From the NCBI RefSeq assembly GCF_030696805.1, contig NZ_JAUYRO010000012.1, forward strand, positions 62,001-126,000: a DNA stretch of 64,000 nt. Reading direction: 5' to 3'. The notes under the pieces were generated by a model, which saw only the letters and a program-made list of their open reading frames with translations, was not told the DNA's origin and did not search any database. This document shows positions 26,618 through 36,302 of the stretch, piece after piece (position 1 is the first letter of the stretch; every line of letters begins with the position of its first letter). Position numbers and translations under genes: made by a program. Origin of the DNA: Methyloversatilis sp. (lineage in GTDB: Bacteria; Pseudomonadota; Gammaproteobacteria; Burkholderiales; Rhodocyclaceae).

Positions 26618-27037
26618 TCAGTTGCGGTCGGCACGCGCGGTACGTGTGGCATTCGAGCTCGAGCTGTCACCGGCCCCGGTTGCGCCTTCATCCGACAACC
26701 TGCGGGCTTCGCTTGCGGAGTCCGACGACGATCCGCTCGACGAATTCCTGCGCAGCCGTTCGTCGGCGCTGGTGTTGTTCATCCGCTCCTGCGCGGTGGA
26801 CGACGGCTGTGCCATGTTGCTCCGGTCAGTGTCGGAGCGCGTGCCCTGCGAGCGGTCGTTCCCGGGCTGTGACGGCGACGAAGGCTGTGTTGACGCCGGA
26901 TCTGCGATCAGCGGGCTGCTGACTGCACCGCTTGATCCCGCTGCCCGGGCCGGGTCGGACGTTGTGGATTGGGCGAGCGCGTAGCCCGACAGCGCAAGCG
27001 CGGTGAAACCTGCAACCAGCATGTTCGATGTTTTCAT
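26618..27037 (-). CDS. Secreted Ser/Asn/Thr-rich low-complexity protein
   Basis: 139 residues from ATG 27037. Signal peptide MKTSNMLVAGFTALALSGYA then LAQS. The mature part is almost entirely disordered: runs of Ser, Asn, Thr, Asp, Gln with scattered Arg (for example RRNSSSGSSSDSASEARR). No domain is recognisable. It ends 2 bases before the L,D-transpeptidase-like gene and is probably co-expressed, so it may be a wall- or periplasm-associated substrate or spacer. Confidence 0.65.
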   Translation of the reverse strand: MKTSNMLVAGFTALALSGYALAQSTTSDPARAAGSSGAVSSPLIADPASTQPSSPSQPGNDRSQGTRSDTDRSNMAQPSSTAQERMNNTSADERLRRNSSSGSSSDSASEARRLSDEGATGAGDSSSSNATRTARADRN

Positions 27038-27180
27038 GGGATGTGCCTCAAGTGGGTGGGCCGGCAGGCCGGGTTGGCGCGGCCGGATGGCCCAACATAG
27101 GCGTCCCTCACGCACGTTTCCGTGCGACAGCGAACCGATCGCCCTCGATCGATCATTCCCCTTCGCTCACCTGCGGCGCG

Positions 27181-28110
27181 TCAGGGTGGATAGCTGTAGC
27201 CGCTGCGGAAAAATTCGCGGATCAGGAAGTCTTCCAGCTCGGCGTTGTTTTCGGGTGCGGCCGACAGCACGACGGTGCGGCCGAGCACGCGAGATTCCCA
27301 GTTGAAGTTGCCCTGGTAGTAGCGACGGATCAGTTCGATCATGCGTTTGACCAGCGCACGCTCGATGTCGCCGCCGACACCGGCATCGACCTCGATGAAC
27401 TCACGTCTCGCATTGACCGCGTCGGTGGTCCAGCCGCGGAACACGAAAGACGCCGTGCGCACGCTCTTGCGCGTGATCTGGAACACGCCGCTGGTACCCG
27501 ACTGCAGGTTGCGCTTGATGTTCGCCATCGCGATCTCGTCCGCGCTGGGTACCCGCTCGCGCGCAATACCCGCAGCGGTTTCGCGCCCTTCCGAAGCTTC
27601 GGCTGCCTGTCGTCGTTCCCGTTGCCGATTGACGTACGAAGACATGTCGGTCGGTTCGTCGTCGAGCTTGGGCCGGCTCGGCGCCAGCGGGGGTGCCGGA
27701 GCGGGGTCGGGCACCGGTGCGCGCAGCACTTCGGGTTGCGGTTTGACCGGCACGGGCTTGCGGTCGCGCTTCGGTCGCTCGGTCTGGCGGGTCGGCGGCG
27801 GGGGAACGGGGGCCGGTTGCACTGCAGGCGGCTGCGGTTCCGCGCGCGGACGCGGCGCTTCCGGCAGGATCAGGCGGGCGCTGATGTTTTCGCTCGGCGA
27901 GCCGGTCAGCGGCAGCTCGGGCACGCGATCCTTGTGCAGTATCCAGCCCAGCAGCGCCAGGTGAAGGCATATCGCCACCGCCAGCGCGAACAGCACGCTG
28001 CGGCGCACGCGCAACGACAGATACACGACCCCGGGCGGGCTCGTTTCCCAGGCCATGTCGAACGCGTCGAAGCCGAGCGTGGAAGGATGTCGTCGGCGGT
28101 GTAAAGCCAT
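27181..28110 (-). CDS. TonB-like membrane protein with proline-rich linker
   Basis: About 309 residues from ATG 28110 (28158 is possible). One membrane helix (SVLFALAVAICLHLALLGWI) is followed by a long Pro/Arg/Lys-rich periplasmic stretch (about 90-170), as in TonB. The C-terminal 130 residues form a folded domain (GVFQITRKSVRTASFVFRGW, RALVKRMIELIRRYYQGN) that I cannot place; it does not show the TonB YP motif layout. No ExbB/ExbD genes are adjacent. I infer an envelope-spanning protein of unknown role. The 143 bases ahead of it hold no gene. Confidence 0.65.
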   Translation of the reverse strand: MALHRRRHPSTLGFDAFDMAWETSPPGVVYLSLRVRRSVLFALAVAICLHLALLGWILHKDRVPELPLTGSPSENISARLILPEAPRPRAEPQPPAVQPAPVPPPPTRQTERPKRDRKPVPVKPQPEVLRAPVPDPAPAPPLAPSRPKLDDEPTDMSSYVNRQRERRQAAEASEGRETAAGIARERVPSADEIAMANIKRNLQSGTSGVFQITRKSVRTASFVFRGWTTDAVNARREFIEVDAGVGGDIERALVKRMIELIRRYYQGNFNWESRVLGRTVVLSAAPENNAELEDFLIREFFRSGYSYPP

Positions 28111-28303
28111 CTTCAGGTCGGGCCGCGCGCCGGCAGCATGCGGAGGGGGAAGGTGCACAAGTCGGTGCGGTCAGCGCCGGCACCGGAAGTCGAAGCGCGG
28201 ACGATACGTGAAATCAAGGGTCTGCGTCAGCTTCGAGGCCATCAGGGGCGCCCCGGTTCCCCGGACGGCGTCGCGCAGACATGGGCAGGTCGCCCACCGG
28301 CGC

Positions 28304-28834
28304 TCAGCGCGCCGTCGGCTTGATCTTGCCGCAGTCGTCGGCCAGCCAGCGAGCGTCCGTGTCGGCATTCATCGTGCCTTCGGCAGACTGCATGTTCACC
28401 TTTGACGTGAAATGGGTCGGGCTGTCGATGATGGCCTCGAAATCGCCGCTTGCCTTGGGCTTCGTGCAGGTGATGGTGCCCTTGACCCGGGTCGCGCTGT
28501 TGGTGACGTTGGTGTAGCGGCAGTCGCCGTCGGTCTTGCCGGTGTAGACGTTCGCGCCCTTGGCATCCTCCGGCGTGATGCATACCTGCAGTGCGCCGCC
28601 ACTGCCCATCGCGACGCCCTGGGCGGCCATCTGCTTCTCCATCATGGCGCGCGCCTCGGGCGGCAGGTTCTTCATCTGCTGCTGCATCATTTCCATCTGT
28701 GCCGACATGTCGGGCATGCCCGGCATCGCCAGCTTCGATTTGAATTCCCACAGGCCCGGCTTGATGTCGGCAGCGTGTGCGCTGCCGAAGGCGCACAGGG
28801 AAAGGATGAGGGCGGCGGTCAGTCGTGTTTTCAA
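28304..28834 (-). CDS. DUF3617 family periplasmic protein
   Basis: 176 residues from a TTG at 28834 that overlaps the upstream stop (TTGA) and has GAAGGAG 7 bases before it. Signal peptide MKTRLTAALILSLCAFGSAHA, then the DUF3617 hallmark IKPGLWEFKSKL. A Met-rich helix (DMSAQMEMMQQQMKNLP) and two Cys pairs (VCITPEDAK, DCRYT) follow, as in the family. Function unknown. It is the last gene of the operon that starts with the ArsR gene. Confidence 0.82.
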   Translation of the reverse strand: MKTRLTAALILSLCAFGSAHAADIKPGLWEFKSKLAMPGMPDMSAQMEMMQQQMKNLPPEARAMMEKQMAAQGVAMGSGGALQVCITPEDAKGANVYTGKTDGDCRYTNVTNSATRVKGTITCTKPKASGDFEAIIDSPTHFTSKVNMQSAEGTMNADTDARWLADDCGKIKPTAR

Positions 28835-31578
28835 GATGTGACTCCTTCGGGATCGGTGGCAGGCGGCACCGGCGCGACATAGCTGGCAATCAGGATGAGC
28901 GCGCCGATCCCGAGCAGGGAGGCGGTCCATTCGACAGTGCCCGCGCTCGCCAGATCGACCAGCAGCAACTTGGCACCGACCGCGGCAAGCAGCGCGAAAC
29001 CGGCAAACCACAGGGTACGCGCGCCATTGCGGGTGGCGTGGATCATCAGTCCGAGTGCGCTCAGCGTCCAGGTCAGCGACAGCGTGGCCTGCAATAGCGT
29101 GGACTGGAACATGGCTTGTGTCGACCAGGCCACCCCGGCCAGATGATGCACGCTGCGCGCGGCCAGCGCCGACACCCACAGCAGACCGACGGCGCCGGTC
29201 AGCGGCAGCTGGAGCGGCAGCAGAAGCGGGCGCTGTGACTGACCGCGTGCCAGCCACAGCAGCGCGGCGAGGCTGACCACATCGAGGGCCGAGGCGAGCG
29301 GCAGGTAGCGCAGCGCCGAGCCGCCATCGTGCGCCAGCTGCAGCGCCGCGACCGACAGCAGGAGCAGCGCGGCGACCGGTCGCAGCACGTAGCATTCGTA
29401 GCGGTCGCGCTGCGCGGCCCAGGGCCATTCGTCGCGGTCGACCGCCAGTGCGCGCTGCAGCGTGACGCCGGCCACCAGCCAGACCAAGATCCAGGCGAGC
29501 CAGCGCCACAGGTCCTGCCCCGGCAGCCACACATCCAGCCAGCCGCTGGCTTCGACGCCAACCGACAGCAGCAGCGTCCACGCCGTCGCAACATGGCGGA
29601 AGCGGCTGAACAGGCCGGCACCGTCTTCGTCCTGCCGGCGCAGGATCCACAGATGGGTGGCCCAGGCGAGCGGCAGCGCCAGTGCCATCGCGCCAAACAG
29701 CAGGTGGTGCTGCATGTCCCAGCCGACCAGGCTGCCTGCCCACAGCACCGGCAGCGACAAGCTTGCAAGTGCGCGTGCGGTGATGAAGTTGCGGCGGCGC
29801 CCCTGCTGTTCGGCGAATGCGGCGCTGGCCATCGCGAACAGCAGTGCCAGCGCCGGCTGCAGCGCGGACGGCGCGAAATCGTCGATGTCGGCCAGGCCGC
29901 CGAACAGCCACCAGCCGGCCAGCCACAGGGTCAGTGCCTGCGGCAGCCCGTCACCGGTCGCCGCCGTGACGCGCAGCACGCGCACCGATGCGAGCGCTGC
30001 GCCGGCCATCAGCAGGCAGCCCAGCGTGCGGCCATTGACCAGCGGCCAATCCAGCGTCAGCTCGGGCAGCGCGGCCACGAGCCACAGGCCGGCCAGCCCC
30101 TGCAGTGCAGCGCCGGCCCACAGCGTGAGCTTCGATCCGCGCACGCAGCCGTACCACAGCGCGGCTGCCCCCTCGACGGCATAGACCGCAGCCGTCATCT
30201 GCAGGTCGAGCGCCAGCGGCACGGCCAGCGTCAGCAGTGCCCCGCCGATGCCGGCATGCGCGCGAAAGGCCAGTGAAGCGTCTGGCACGCGCGTACGCAG
30301 AAGCCAGGCCAGCGCGAGGTAGTACAGGCCAGCGGCCACCGCACTGAGCGCGTCGCCGTACTCGAAAGGCTGCATCAGCGCGGCCTGCAGCACGCCGGCC
30401 GCCAGCGGCGGGCCGAACAGCAGGCTGCCTGAGTTCCAGCCCGATTTCCTGTCCGCTTCCCCTGGCGCACGTGCAACGGTCAGCGCGACAGGGGTGGCGC
30501 TGAAAAGCAGGAAAAAGGCGATCAGGAAGCCTTGCACCGCGAGGTAGTCGTCCGGCGTGTAGCTGCGCAGCCCCCAGCCGGTACCGATCGCGAAGGTGAA
30601 CAGGAAGCCGGCGAGTATCAGCGCGCGCCAGGCGTGGCGCCAGGACAACGCGATGATGAAGATGTCGAGCAGCAGCGTGTAGGACAGCAGCACGATGTGA
30701 TCACCCCGCCCGGTGGCGGCGAGCACCGGTGCCACGAAGGCGCCGGACAGGCCGAGCAGCGCGAGGCTTTGCGCTGACTGGCGCGCGGCCATCAGCGCGC
30801 AGGCGGCGCCCAGCGCGGCGAACAGGCCGAAGGCGGGCGCCGGACCGATGAAGCCGTAGGTCGCCAGCGCAAAATAGACCGACAGATAGAGCAGCGCAAA
30901 GCCGCCGCCCTGCACCGCCAGCGCAAACATGCGGCGCGGCCCGTCGCCGGTCATGCGCCAGCCGGCGACGATCATGACCAGCCCGACTGCCAGTGCGCCG
31001 GCCAGTCGCAGCTGTGGCGGCAGCATGCCGGCCTGCACGGCCAGCCGCAGCGCCGACGCGACGCCGAAGAACAGCATGACGACGCCGATGCGCGCCAGCG
31101 GATTGCCGCCCATCAGGCGAGCCCACAGGGCCGACCACGATGGGCTGGCGGAGGAGCTGCGGGATTCGGGCGCGGCCGGGTCTGTGCTCCCGGCGACTGC
31201 AGCGACCCGCACCCCGGGTGCATGCAGCGCATCGAGCGGGGCGGCCTGCGCGCTGACGGCCGGCGGCGTCGGCGAAACGATCGGCGCAGCCGCAGGATCT
31301 AGGGCGGGCGCGACTGTGACCACGACGTCCGGTGATGCTGCCTCGACCGGCGGCGCAGCGCTGCGCTCGCGCTGCAGCGCGGTCAGCGCGTCGTACAGCC
31401 AGCGTGACTTGTCATCGAGCTCGCGAAGTTTCTGCGTCAGGTCGCGTTCCCGCTGCGCGCTGCGGGCGCTGATCCACAGTCCGGCGGCAAGGCCGATGGC
31501 GGCGCCGAGGGTGCCTTCGATTCCGCCGTGCGCAGCCCCCGCGATGAGGCCGAGCAGACAAAGGATGGCAGTCAGCAT
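28831..31578 (-). CDS. DUF2339 polytopic membrane protein
   Basis: 915 residues from ATG 31578. An N-terminal helix pair and a coiled coil (RDLTQKLRELDDKSRWLYDALTALQ) precede an Ala/Pro-rich linker. About 25 hydrophobic helices then fill the rest. This is the DUF2339 architecture, whose members are inner-membrane proteins of unknown function, sometimes annotated as putative transport or cell-envelope proteins. It begins 10 bases after the acyltransferase fusion gene, in the same operon. Confidence 0.85.
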   Translation of the reverse strand: MLTAILCLLGLIAGAAHGGIEGTLGAAIGLAAGLWISARSAQRERDLTQKLRELDDKSRWLYDALTALQRERSAAPPVEAASPDVVVTVAPALDPAAAPIVSPTPPAVSAQAAPLDALHAPGVRVAAVAGSTDPAAPESRSSSASPSWSALWARLMGGNPLARIGVVMLFFGVASALRLAVQAGMLPPQLRLAGALAVGLVMIVAGWRMTGDGPRRMFALAVQGGGFALLYLSVYFALATYGFIGPAPAFGLFAALGAACALMAARQSAQSLALLGLSGAFVAPVLAATGRGDHIVLLSYTLLLDIFIIALSWRHAWRALILAGFLFTFAIGTGWGLRSYTPDDYLAVQGFLIAFFLLFSATPVALTVARAPGEADRKSGWNSGSLLFGPPLAAGVLQAALMQPFEYGDALSAVAAGLYYLALAWLLRTRVPDASLAFRAHAGIGGALLTLAVPLALDLQMTAAVYAVEGAAALWYGCVRGSKLTLWAGAALQGLAGLWLVAALPELTLDWPLVNGRTLGCLLMAGAALASVRVLRVTAATGDGLPQALTLWLAGWWLFGGLADIDDFAPSALQPALALLFAMASAAFAEQQGRRRNFITARALASLSLPVLWAGSLVGWDMQHHLLFGAMALALPLAWATHLWILRRQDEDGAGLFSRFRHVATAWTLLLSVGVEASGWLDVWLPGQDLWRWLAWILVWLVAGVTLQRALAVDRDEWPWAAQRDRYECYVLRPVAALLLLSVAALQLAHDGGSALRYLPLASALDVVSLAALLWLARGQSQRPLLLPLQLPLTGAVGLLWVSALAARSVHHLAGVAWSTQAMFQSTLLQATLSLTWTLSALGLMIHATRNGARTLWFAGFALLAAVGAKLLLVDLASAGTVEWTASLLGIGALILIASYVAPVPPATDPEGVTS

Positions 31579-31588
31579 GGCAGGCGCC

Positions 31589-33463
31589 TCATCGCCGGTC
31601 ACCGCGCAGCCGGGCGACGAGAGCCTGCAGTGCGGCTGGTGTCGCGGCGTCGGGCGCGACGGCGTCGCCGGCCACCAGTTCGATGCGGCTGAACGGACCG
31701 CGCCGCGGAACCCGGCACATCGCCGGTCCGTCCTTGCGCGAGAAGAAGCTGCCCCACAGGCCACGCAGCGCGAGTGGAATCACCGGCACCGGCGTGCGCC
31801 CGACGATGCGCGTGATGCCCGGCTTGAACGGGTACAGCTCGCCGGTATCGGTGATGCGTCCTTCCGGGAACAGGCCCACCAGATCGCCCGCTTCGAGCGC
31901 CGCGGCGATCTCTTCGTACGCGCGTTCGAGCAGCACCGGATCTTCCTTCGCCGGCGCGATCGGGATGCAGCGGTTGGTGCGGAACACGAAACTCAGGATG
32001 GGCGTGCGGAAGATACGGTGGTCCATGACGAAACGGATCGGCCGCCGGCATGCCGCCGTGATGACCAGTGCGTCGACGAAGCTCACATGGTTGCACACGA
32101 CGACCGCCGGGCCGTCGTCCGGAATGCGTTCCAGATCACGCGTGTCGAGCCGGTACACCGTGTGGATCAGTATCCACACGATGAAGCGCATCAGGAACTC
32201 CGGCACCAGCGTGTAGATGTAGATCGCGACCACGGCGTTGAACAGTGCGGTTACCAGGAACAGCTGCGGAATATCCAGTCCTGCGCGGAACAGCAGCAGG
32301 CTGACCAGCGCCGACACCACCATGAAACCCGCATTGAGAATGTTGTTGGCAGCGATGATGCGAGCGACGTGATGCTTTTCGCACCGGCTCTGGATCAACG
32401 CATACAGCGGCACGATGTAGATGCCGCCGGCGGTGCCGAGCAGCGCGATGTCGATCAGCAGTCGCCAGTGCGCGCCCTGTCGCAGGAAGCCGGCCGCGCT
32501 GCCGTCGTACGCGGCCGGTGCCGACGGCGTGGCGAAGAACAGATCGATGCCGAACAAAGTCAGGCCGATCGCGCCGAATGGCACCAGACCGATTTCCACC
32601 TTGCCGCCGGACAGTTTCTCGCAGGCCAGCGACCCTGCACCGACACCGACTGAAAACACCGCCAGCAGCAGGATGAATACGCCCTCGCCGCCGCCCAGCA
32701 CCTCGGCGGCATAGACCGGAAACTGCGCCAGCAGCGTCGCGCCGTAGAACCAGAACCACGACACGCCGAGCAGCGACAGCCACACCGTGCGGTTGCCGGT
32801 GGCAAAGCGCAGCGTCTCGCGCGTGGCACTGAGCGGGTTCCAGTCAAGCCGCATCGCGGGTTCCGGCGGCGGTGACAGCGGGATGCCGCGACTGGTCCAC
32901 CAGCCGAGCACGGCGAGCGCAAGCACGACGAGTGCAATAGCGCCGGCCGAGGTGTTGCCGACCAGCCAGGCGCCGAGGATCTGTCCGCCGAGAATGGCGA
33001 CGAAAGTGCCCGATTCGACCAGCCCGTTGCCGCCGACCAGTTCGCCGTCGTGCAGATGCTGCGGCAGGTAGGCGTATTTGACCGGCCCGAACAGCGTCGA
33101 CTGCGTGCCCATCAGGAACAGAGCCAGCACAAGCGCCGGCAGATTGCCGGCGATGAAGCCCCAGGCACCGAGTGCCATGACGACGATTTCCAGCAGCTTG
33201 CTCAGGCGGGCCAGCATGGCGCGGTCGTACTTGTCTGCGAGCTGGCCGCAGGTAGCCGAGAACAGGAAGAAGGGGAGGATGAACACGCCCGGCAGCACAG
33301 TGGCGAGCAGCGCGGGCGACAGGTCGGTGATGCTGCCGGCACGGAAGGTGAGCAGCGTGATCAACGCGGTCTTGAACACATTGTCGTTCAGCGCGCCGAG
33401 CAGCTGGGTCAGGAAGAAGGGCCGGAAGCGGCCTTCCTTCAGCAGGTGGAATTGAGAACTCAT
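31589..33463 (-). CDS. Lysophospholipid-transporter / PlsC-type acyltransferase fusion
   Basis: 624 residues. Residues 1-400 are a 12-helix MFS domain of the LplT type (RPFFLTQLLGALNDNVFKTAL at the N-terminus). The C-terminal 200 residues are a PlsC acyltransferase with the catalytic NHVSFVD (HX4D) and the glycerophosphate-binding FPEGR motif. The family couples flipping of lysophospholipid across the inner membrane to re-acylation. The acyl-ACP synthetase domain seen in longer Aas-like fusions is absent. ATG 33463 is family-typical. It lies 11 bases after the preceding gene. Confidence 0.9.
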   Translation of the reverse strand: MSSQFHLLKEGRFRPFFLTQLLGALNDNVFKTALITLLTFRAGSITDLSPALLATVLPGVFILPFFLFSATCGQLADKYDRAMLARLSKLLEIVVMALGAWGFIAGNLPALVLALFLMGTQSTLFGPVKYAYLPQHLHDGELVGGNGLVESGTFVAILGGQILGAWLVGNTSAGAIALVVLALAVLGWWTSRGIPLSPPPEPAMRLDWNPLSATRETLRFATGNRTVWLSLLGVSWFWFYGATLLAQFPVYAAEVLGGGEGVFILLLAVFSVGVGAGSLACEKLSGGKVEIGLVPFGAIGLTLFGIDLFFATPSAPAAYDGSAAGFLRQGAHWRLLIDIALLGTAGGIYIVPLYALIQSRCEKHHVARIIAANNILNAGFMVVSALVSLLLFRAGLDIPQLFLVTALFNAVVAIYIYTLVPEFLMRFIVWILIHTVYRLDTRDLERIPDDGPAVVVCNHVSFVDALVITAACRRPIRFVMDHRIFRTPILSFVFRTNRCIPIAPAKEDPVLLERAYEEIAAALEAGDLVGLFPEGRITDTGELYPFKPGITRIVGRTPVPVIPLALRGLWGSFFSRKDGPAMCRVPRRGPFSRIELVAGDAVAPDAATPAALQALVARLRGDRR

Positions 33464-33474
33464 GCGGGCCCCGG

Positions 33475-35088
33475 TCAGCGGCGGAACAGCCGGCTCAGCA
33501 GCCACAGTGCGATCGCGCCCAGTGCCACCAGCCAGACGATGAGGGCACGGCGCGACGCGGGCAGCGGCTCCTTCGGTGCCGAGGCGTCGCGCAGTTCGTC
33601 GGGGAAGGGCCGCGGCGGCGCCGGCCGGACGATCCACTGGGATCGATCGGCCGGCACGCGCGCAGCATATTCAGCGTAGGACGTGACCGGCGCGCGGCCG
33701 AAGGCCCGCGACGACGGAATCTGCGGTACGTGGATGTACAGCAGCGCTTCGACGTCGTCGGCCAGCAGGCGCTCAAGACCGTGATCCGCCGCCTTGCCGG
33801 CAGTCAGCCTGCCGAGCAGGTCGCTCCCGGCGACGTTGAAGGCGACGAACGGAAACAGGCCGCTGCGTTCCGCGCTCATGTACTCGAAGGTCTGCAGGCC
33901 ACTGGCCAGGCTCAGCTCCTTGACCGTCATGTAGGGCAGGCCGAACCAGGCTTCCAGCTTCGACGTTGGGCCCAGCTGCGGCACCGCCCAGCCGAGCGAA
34001 CGCAGCGTGTCGAGACTGATGGCAGCGCAGTTGGCGGTGGCGTGGCGGTAGCTGAAATCGTGCCGGTAGAAGTGGCTGAACACGCGGTCCAGGCCTTCCT
34101 GCACTCGCGCGGCGGCGCGCGGGTCGCGCAGCACGGCGACCAGCACCGCGGAGGGCCGGTACCAGGCCTGACCGGCGTTGAGGTCGGTCAGGTAGGCGTC
34201 CATCGGCAGCGTGGCCGCCACAATGCCCTTCTCGCTCCACGCGTCGAGGTTGTAGAAATTGTTCACCAGCCAGTCGCTCCACTGGCCGCCCTCGCCGAGC
34301 ATGCCGGTGGCAAGGGCGAAATGGCCCCCATGTGCTTCGTCGTCGTCACCCTGGGCGCCATTGAGCACCAGTGCAAGCACCGGCTTGCCGCCGGCCGCGC
34401 GCCCCGCGCCCGGCGTGCGTTCCCACAGCAGGCGTGTCGATGGCGGCTGGCGTGCCCCGCCTTCGTTGGCGCGCACCAGCACGGCCAGCGTTTCGCCGTC
34501 GCGCAGCGGTTCGACGCTCAGCGCCACGAGATCCATGTCGAAGCCGTGCGGCCAGATGGTGCGCGCCGTGAAGCCGCCGGTGGTCGTCTCGCCACGCATC
34601 GTCAGCGGCTGACCCTGCAGCCAGGCCACGCTGTCGGCGTTGAACCAGGACACGTTCGATGCCAGTTGTGGCACCAGCGAAAACGCAAGGCTCTCGCCGT
34701 CGCCGACCTCGAGCCGGGTACCGTCGGCAGTCAGGCGCGCGCCGGTCAGGATATGCGGCGCGCCGATCCAGATCAGCGGCGGGTGCGTCGCTTCGGCGCC
34801 TGCACCCTGTGCCCATGCGCGCACATCGTCCTGCGCAGTCAGTGCAGGATCGACACCGCTCGCCGGTGCCAACGGAACGGCGATCCATTCGTCCTGGAAA
34901 TACCACAGTGCCTGCGGCGCTGCCGCGCATCCGTCGCAAACTCCCTTGACGGCGCGAAAACCGGTCGCGTCATGCAGACCGAGTCGTCCGCCGGACAAGG
35001 CGTCGGACAAGGCGTCGGACGCGGCCAGAGCAGGGTGCGCGAAAGTCATCATCAGACCCAGTGTAAGCAGGTGGCGCGCGGCGGGCAT
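33475..35088 (-). CDS. Exported membrane-anchored protein, DUF4105-like feature
   Basis: 537 residues from ATG 35088 (shares a base with the upstream stop). Signal peptide to PALAASD; a C-terminal helix (ALIVWLVALGAIALWLLSRLF) followed by Arg residues anchors it in the inner membrane. The segment YRHDFSYRHATANCAAISLD near 340-360 resembles the Asn-Cys site of DUF4105 / Lnb-like periplasmic thiol enzymes, with invariant-looking Cys and several His nearby. That relation is weak and unproven. No other domain is recognised. Confidence 0.6.
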   Translation of the reverse strand: MPAARHLLTLGLMMTFAHPALAASDALSDALSGGRLGLHDATGFRAVKGVCDGCAAAPQALWYFQDEWIAVPLAPASGVDPALTAQDDVRAWAQGAGAEATHPPLIWIGAPHILTGARLTADGTRLEVGDGESLAFSLVPQLASNVSWFNADSVAWLQGQPLTMRGETTTGGFTARTIWPHGFDMDLVALSVEPLRDGETLAVLVRANEGGARQPPSTRLLWERTPGAGRAAGGKPVLALVLNGAQGDDDEAHGGHFALATGMLGEGGQWSDWLVNNFYNLDAWSEKGIVAATLPMDAYLTDLNAGQAWYRPSAVLVAVLRDPRAAARVQEGLDRVFSHFYRHDFSYRHATANCAAISLDTLRSLGWAVPQLGPTSKLEAWFGLPYMTVKELSLASGLQTFEYMSAERSGLFPFVAFNVAGSDLLGRLTAGKAADHGLERLLADDVEALLYIHVPQIPSSRAFGRAPVTSYAEYAARVPADRSQWIVRPAPPRPFPDELRDASAPKEPLPASRRALIVWLVALGAIALWLLSRLFRR

Positions 35089-36302
35089 CACAGCACGATC
35101 TCCGCCGCCGGCGGATGACCGAGGAAATTCACCGGGCTGGCGCTGGCGCCGTAGGCGCCGGACTGGAACACCACGAGCAGATCGCCCGGCTGGGCGACTG
35201 GCAGCGTGATGTCGCGTGCCAGCACGTCGAAGGGCGCGCACAGCGGCCCGGCGATGCTGACGCATTCGGTCCCGGCGCACGGTACGGCCTGCAGCAGCGT
35301 CATCGGAAGATTGGCGGATTGCGCACGATCCGGCTGCAGGGTCGCGTGCAGGTGATGGTGGGCGCCACCGTCAGCCACCAGCCAGGTGCGCCCGCGCACC
35401 GTCTTGCGGTCAAGGATGCGACAAACATAGATGCCGGCTTCGCCGACCAGGTAGCGACCCGGTTCGAGCGCGATGCGCGCACCCGGATTCGCCGCCTTCA
35501 GCTGTGCGTCGATGAGATGCAGGTGTGCGGTGACCGAAGCCATGTCGAGCGGCGCCTCTTCCGCACTGGCCGGGATGCCGAAGCCGCCACCCAGATTGAG
35601 CCACTCCAGCTCCAGCCCGGCGTCATCGGATGCGCGCAGTGCGTCGGCCGTGCAGAACGCATGCAGCGCCATCACTGCGTCGGCGTCGAGCATGCGCGAC
35701 GCGCAGTAATAGTGGAAGCCGGCGAATGTGAGTCGGTGGTCGCGCAACGCGCGCAGTGCCGCCGGAAGCTGGTCGCTGTCGATACCGAACACACCCGCTT
35801 CATTCATGCGTACATGCGTGCCTGTCACCGCAACATCCGGATTGACGCGCAGTGCAACCCGCGCCGGCAGGCCTTCGTGTGCCGCGATGCGCGCTATGCG
35901 ACCGATCTCGCCGATCGATTCTGCGCACAGGCGCACACCATGGCGCACCGCAAGCGTGAGGTCCGCAGCGCTTTTGCCCGGTCCGGTGAATCCCAGCCGC
36001 GCACCGTCGAACCCGGCCGCCAGCGCGCGCCGGATTTCTTCGCCGGAGCTGACGTCGGCGCCATCCAGCCGTGGCTCGAGTCGGTGCAGCAACGCCGGCA
36101 GCGGATTGGCTTTCACCGCATAACAGAGCAATGTGTCGGCGGGCAGTTGCGCGCGCAGCGCGTCGATGCGCCATTCGATCGCCGCCGCGTCATAGGCGAA
36201 GAACGGTGTGCAGCCGATGCGACCGGCGAGCGCGGAAACATCGAGCACGGCGAACGCCGGGGCGGTCGATTTTGGATGGCAGAACGTACTGGCGGTGTTC
36301 AT
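35088..36302 (-). CDS. Fold-type III PLP-dependent decarboxylase
   Basis: 404 residues. The PLP lysine is Lys64 in CYAVKANP; GGGFGIP, LEPGRYLV and the C-terminal GPLCAPFDVLA (Cys-Asp of the partner active site) complete the alanine racemase/ornithine-diaminopimelate decarboxylase family set. Subgroups act on diaminopimelate, ornithine or lysine, or belong to exosortase-linked clusters. The EPGR and GPLC wording is closest to the exosortase-associated type, but no exosortase is in the window. Substrate unknown. It overlaps the ArsR gene by 4 bases. Confidence 0.85.
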   Translation of the reverse strand: MNTASTFCHPKSTAPAFAVLDVSALAGRIGCTPFFAYDAAAIEWRIDALRAQLPADTLLCYAVKANPLPALLHRLEPRLDGADVSSGEEIRRALAAGFDGARLGFTGPGKSAADLTLAVRHGVRLCAESIGEIGRIARIAAHEGLPARVALRVNPDVAVTGTHVRMNEAGVFGIDSDQLPAALRALRDHRLTFAGFHYYCASRMLDADAVMALHAFCTADALRASDDAGLELEWLNLGGGFGIPASAEEAPLDMASVTAHLHLIDAQLKAANPGARIALEPGRYLVGEAGIYVCRILDRKTVRGRTWLVADGGAHHHLHATLQPDRAQSANLPMTLLQAVPCAGTECVSIAGPLCAPFDVLARDITLPVAQPGDLLVVFQSGAYGASASPVNFLGHPPAAEIVL

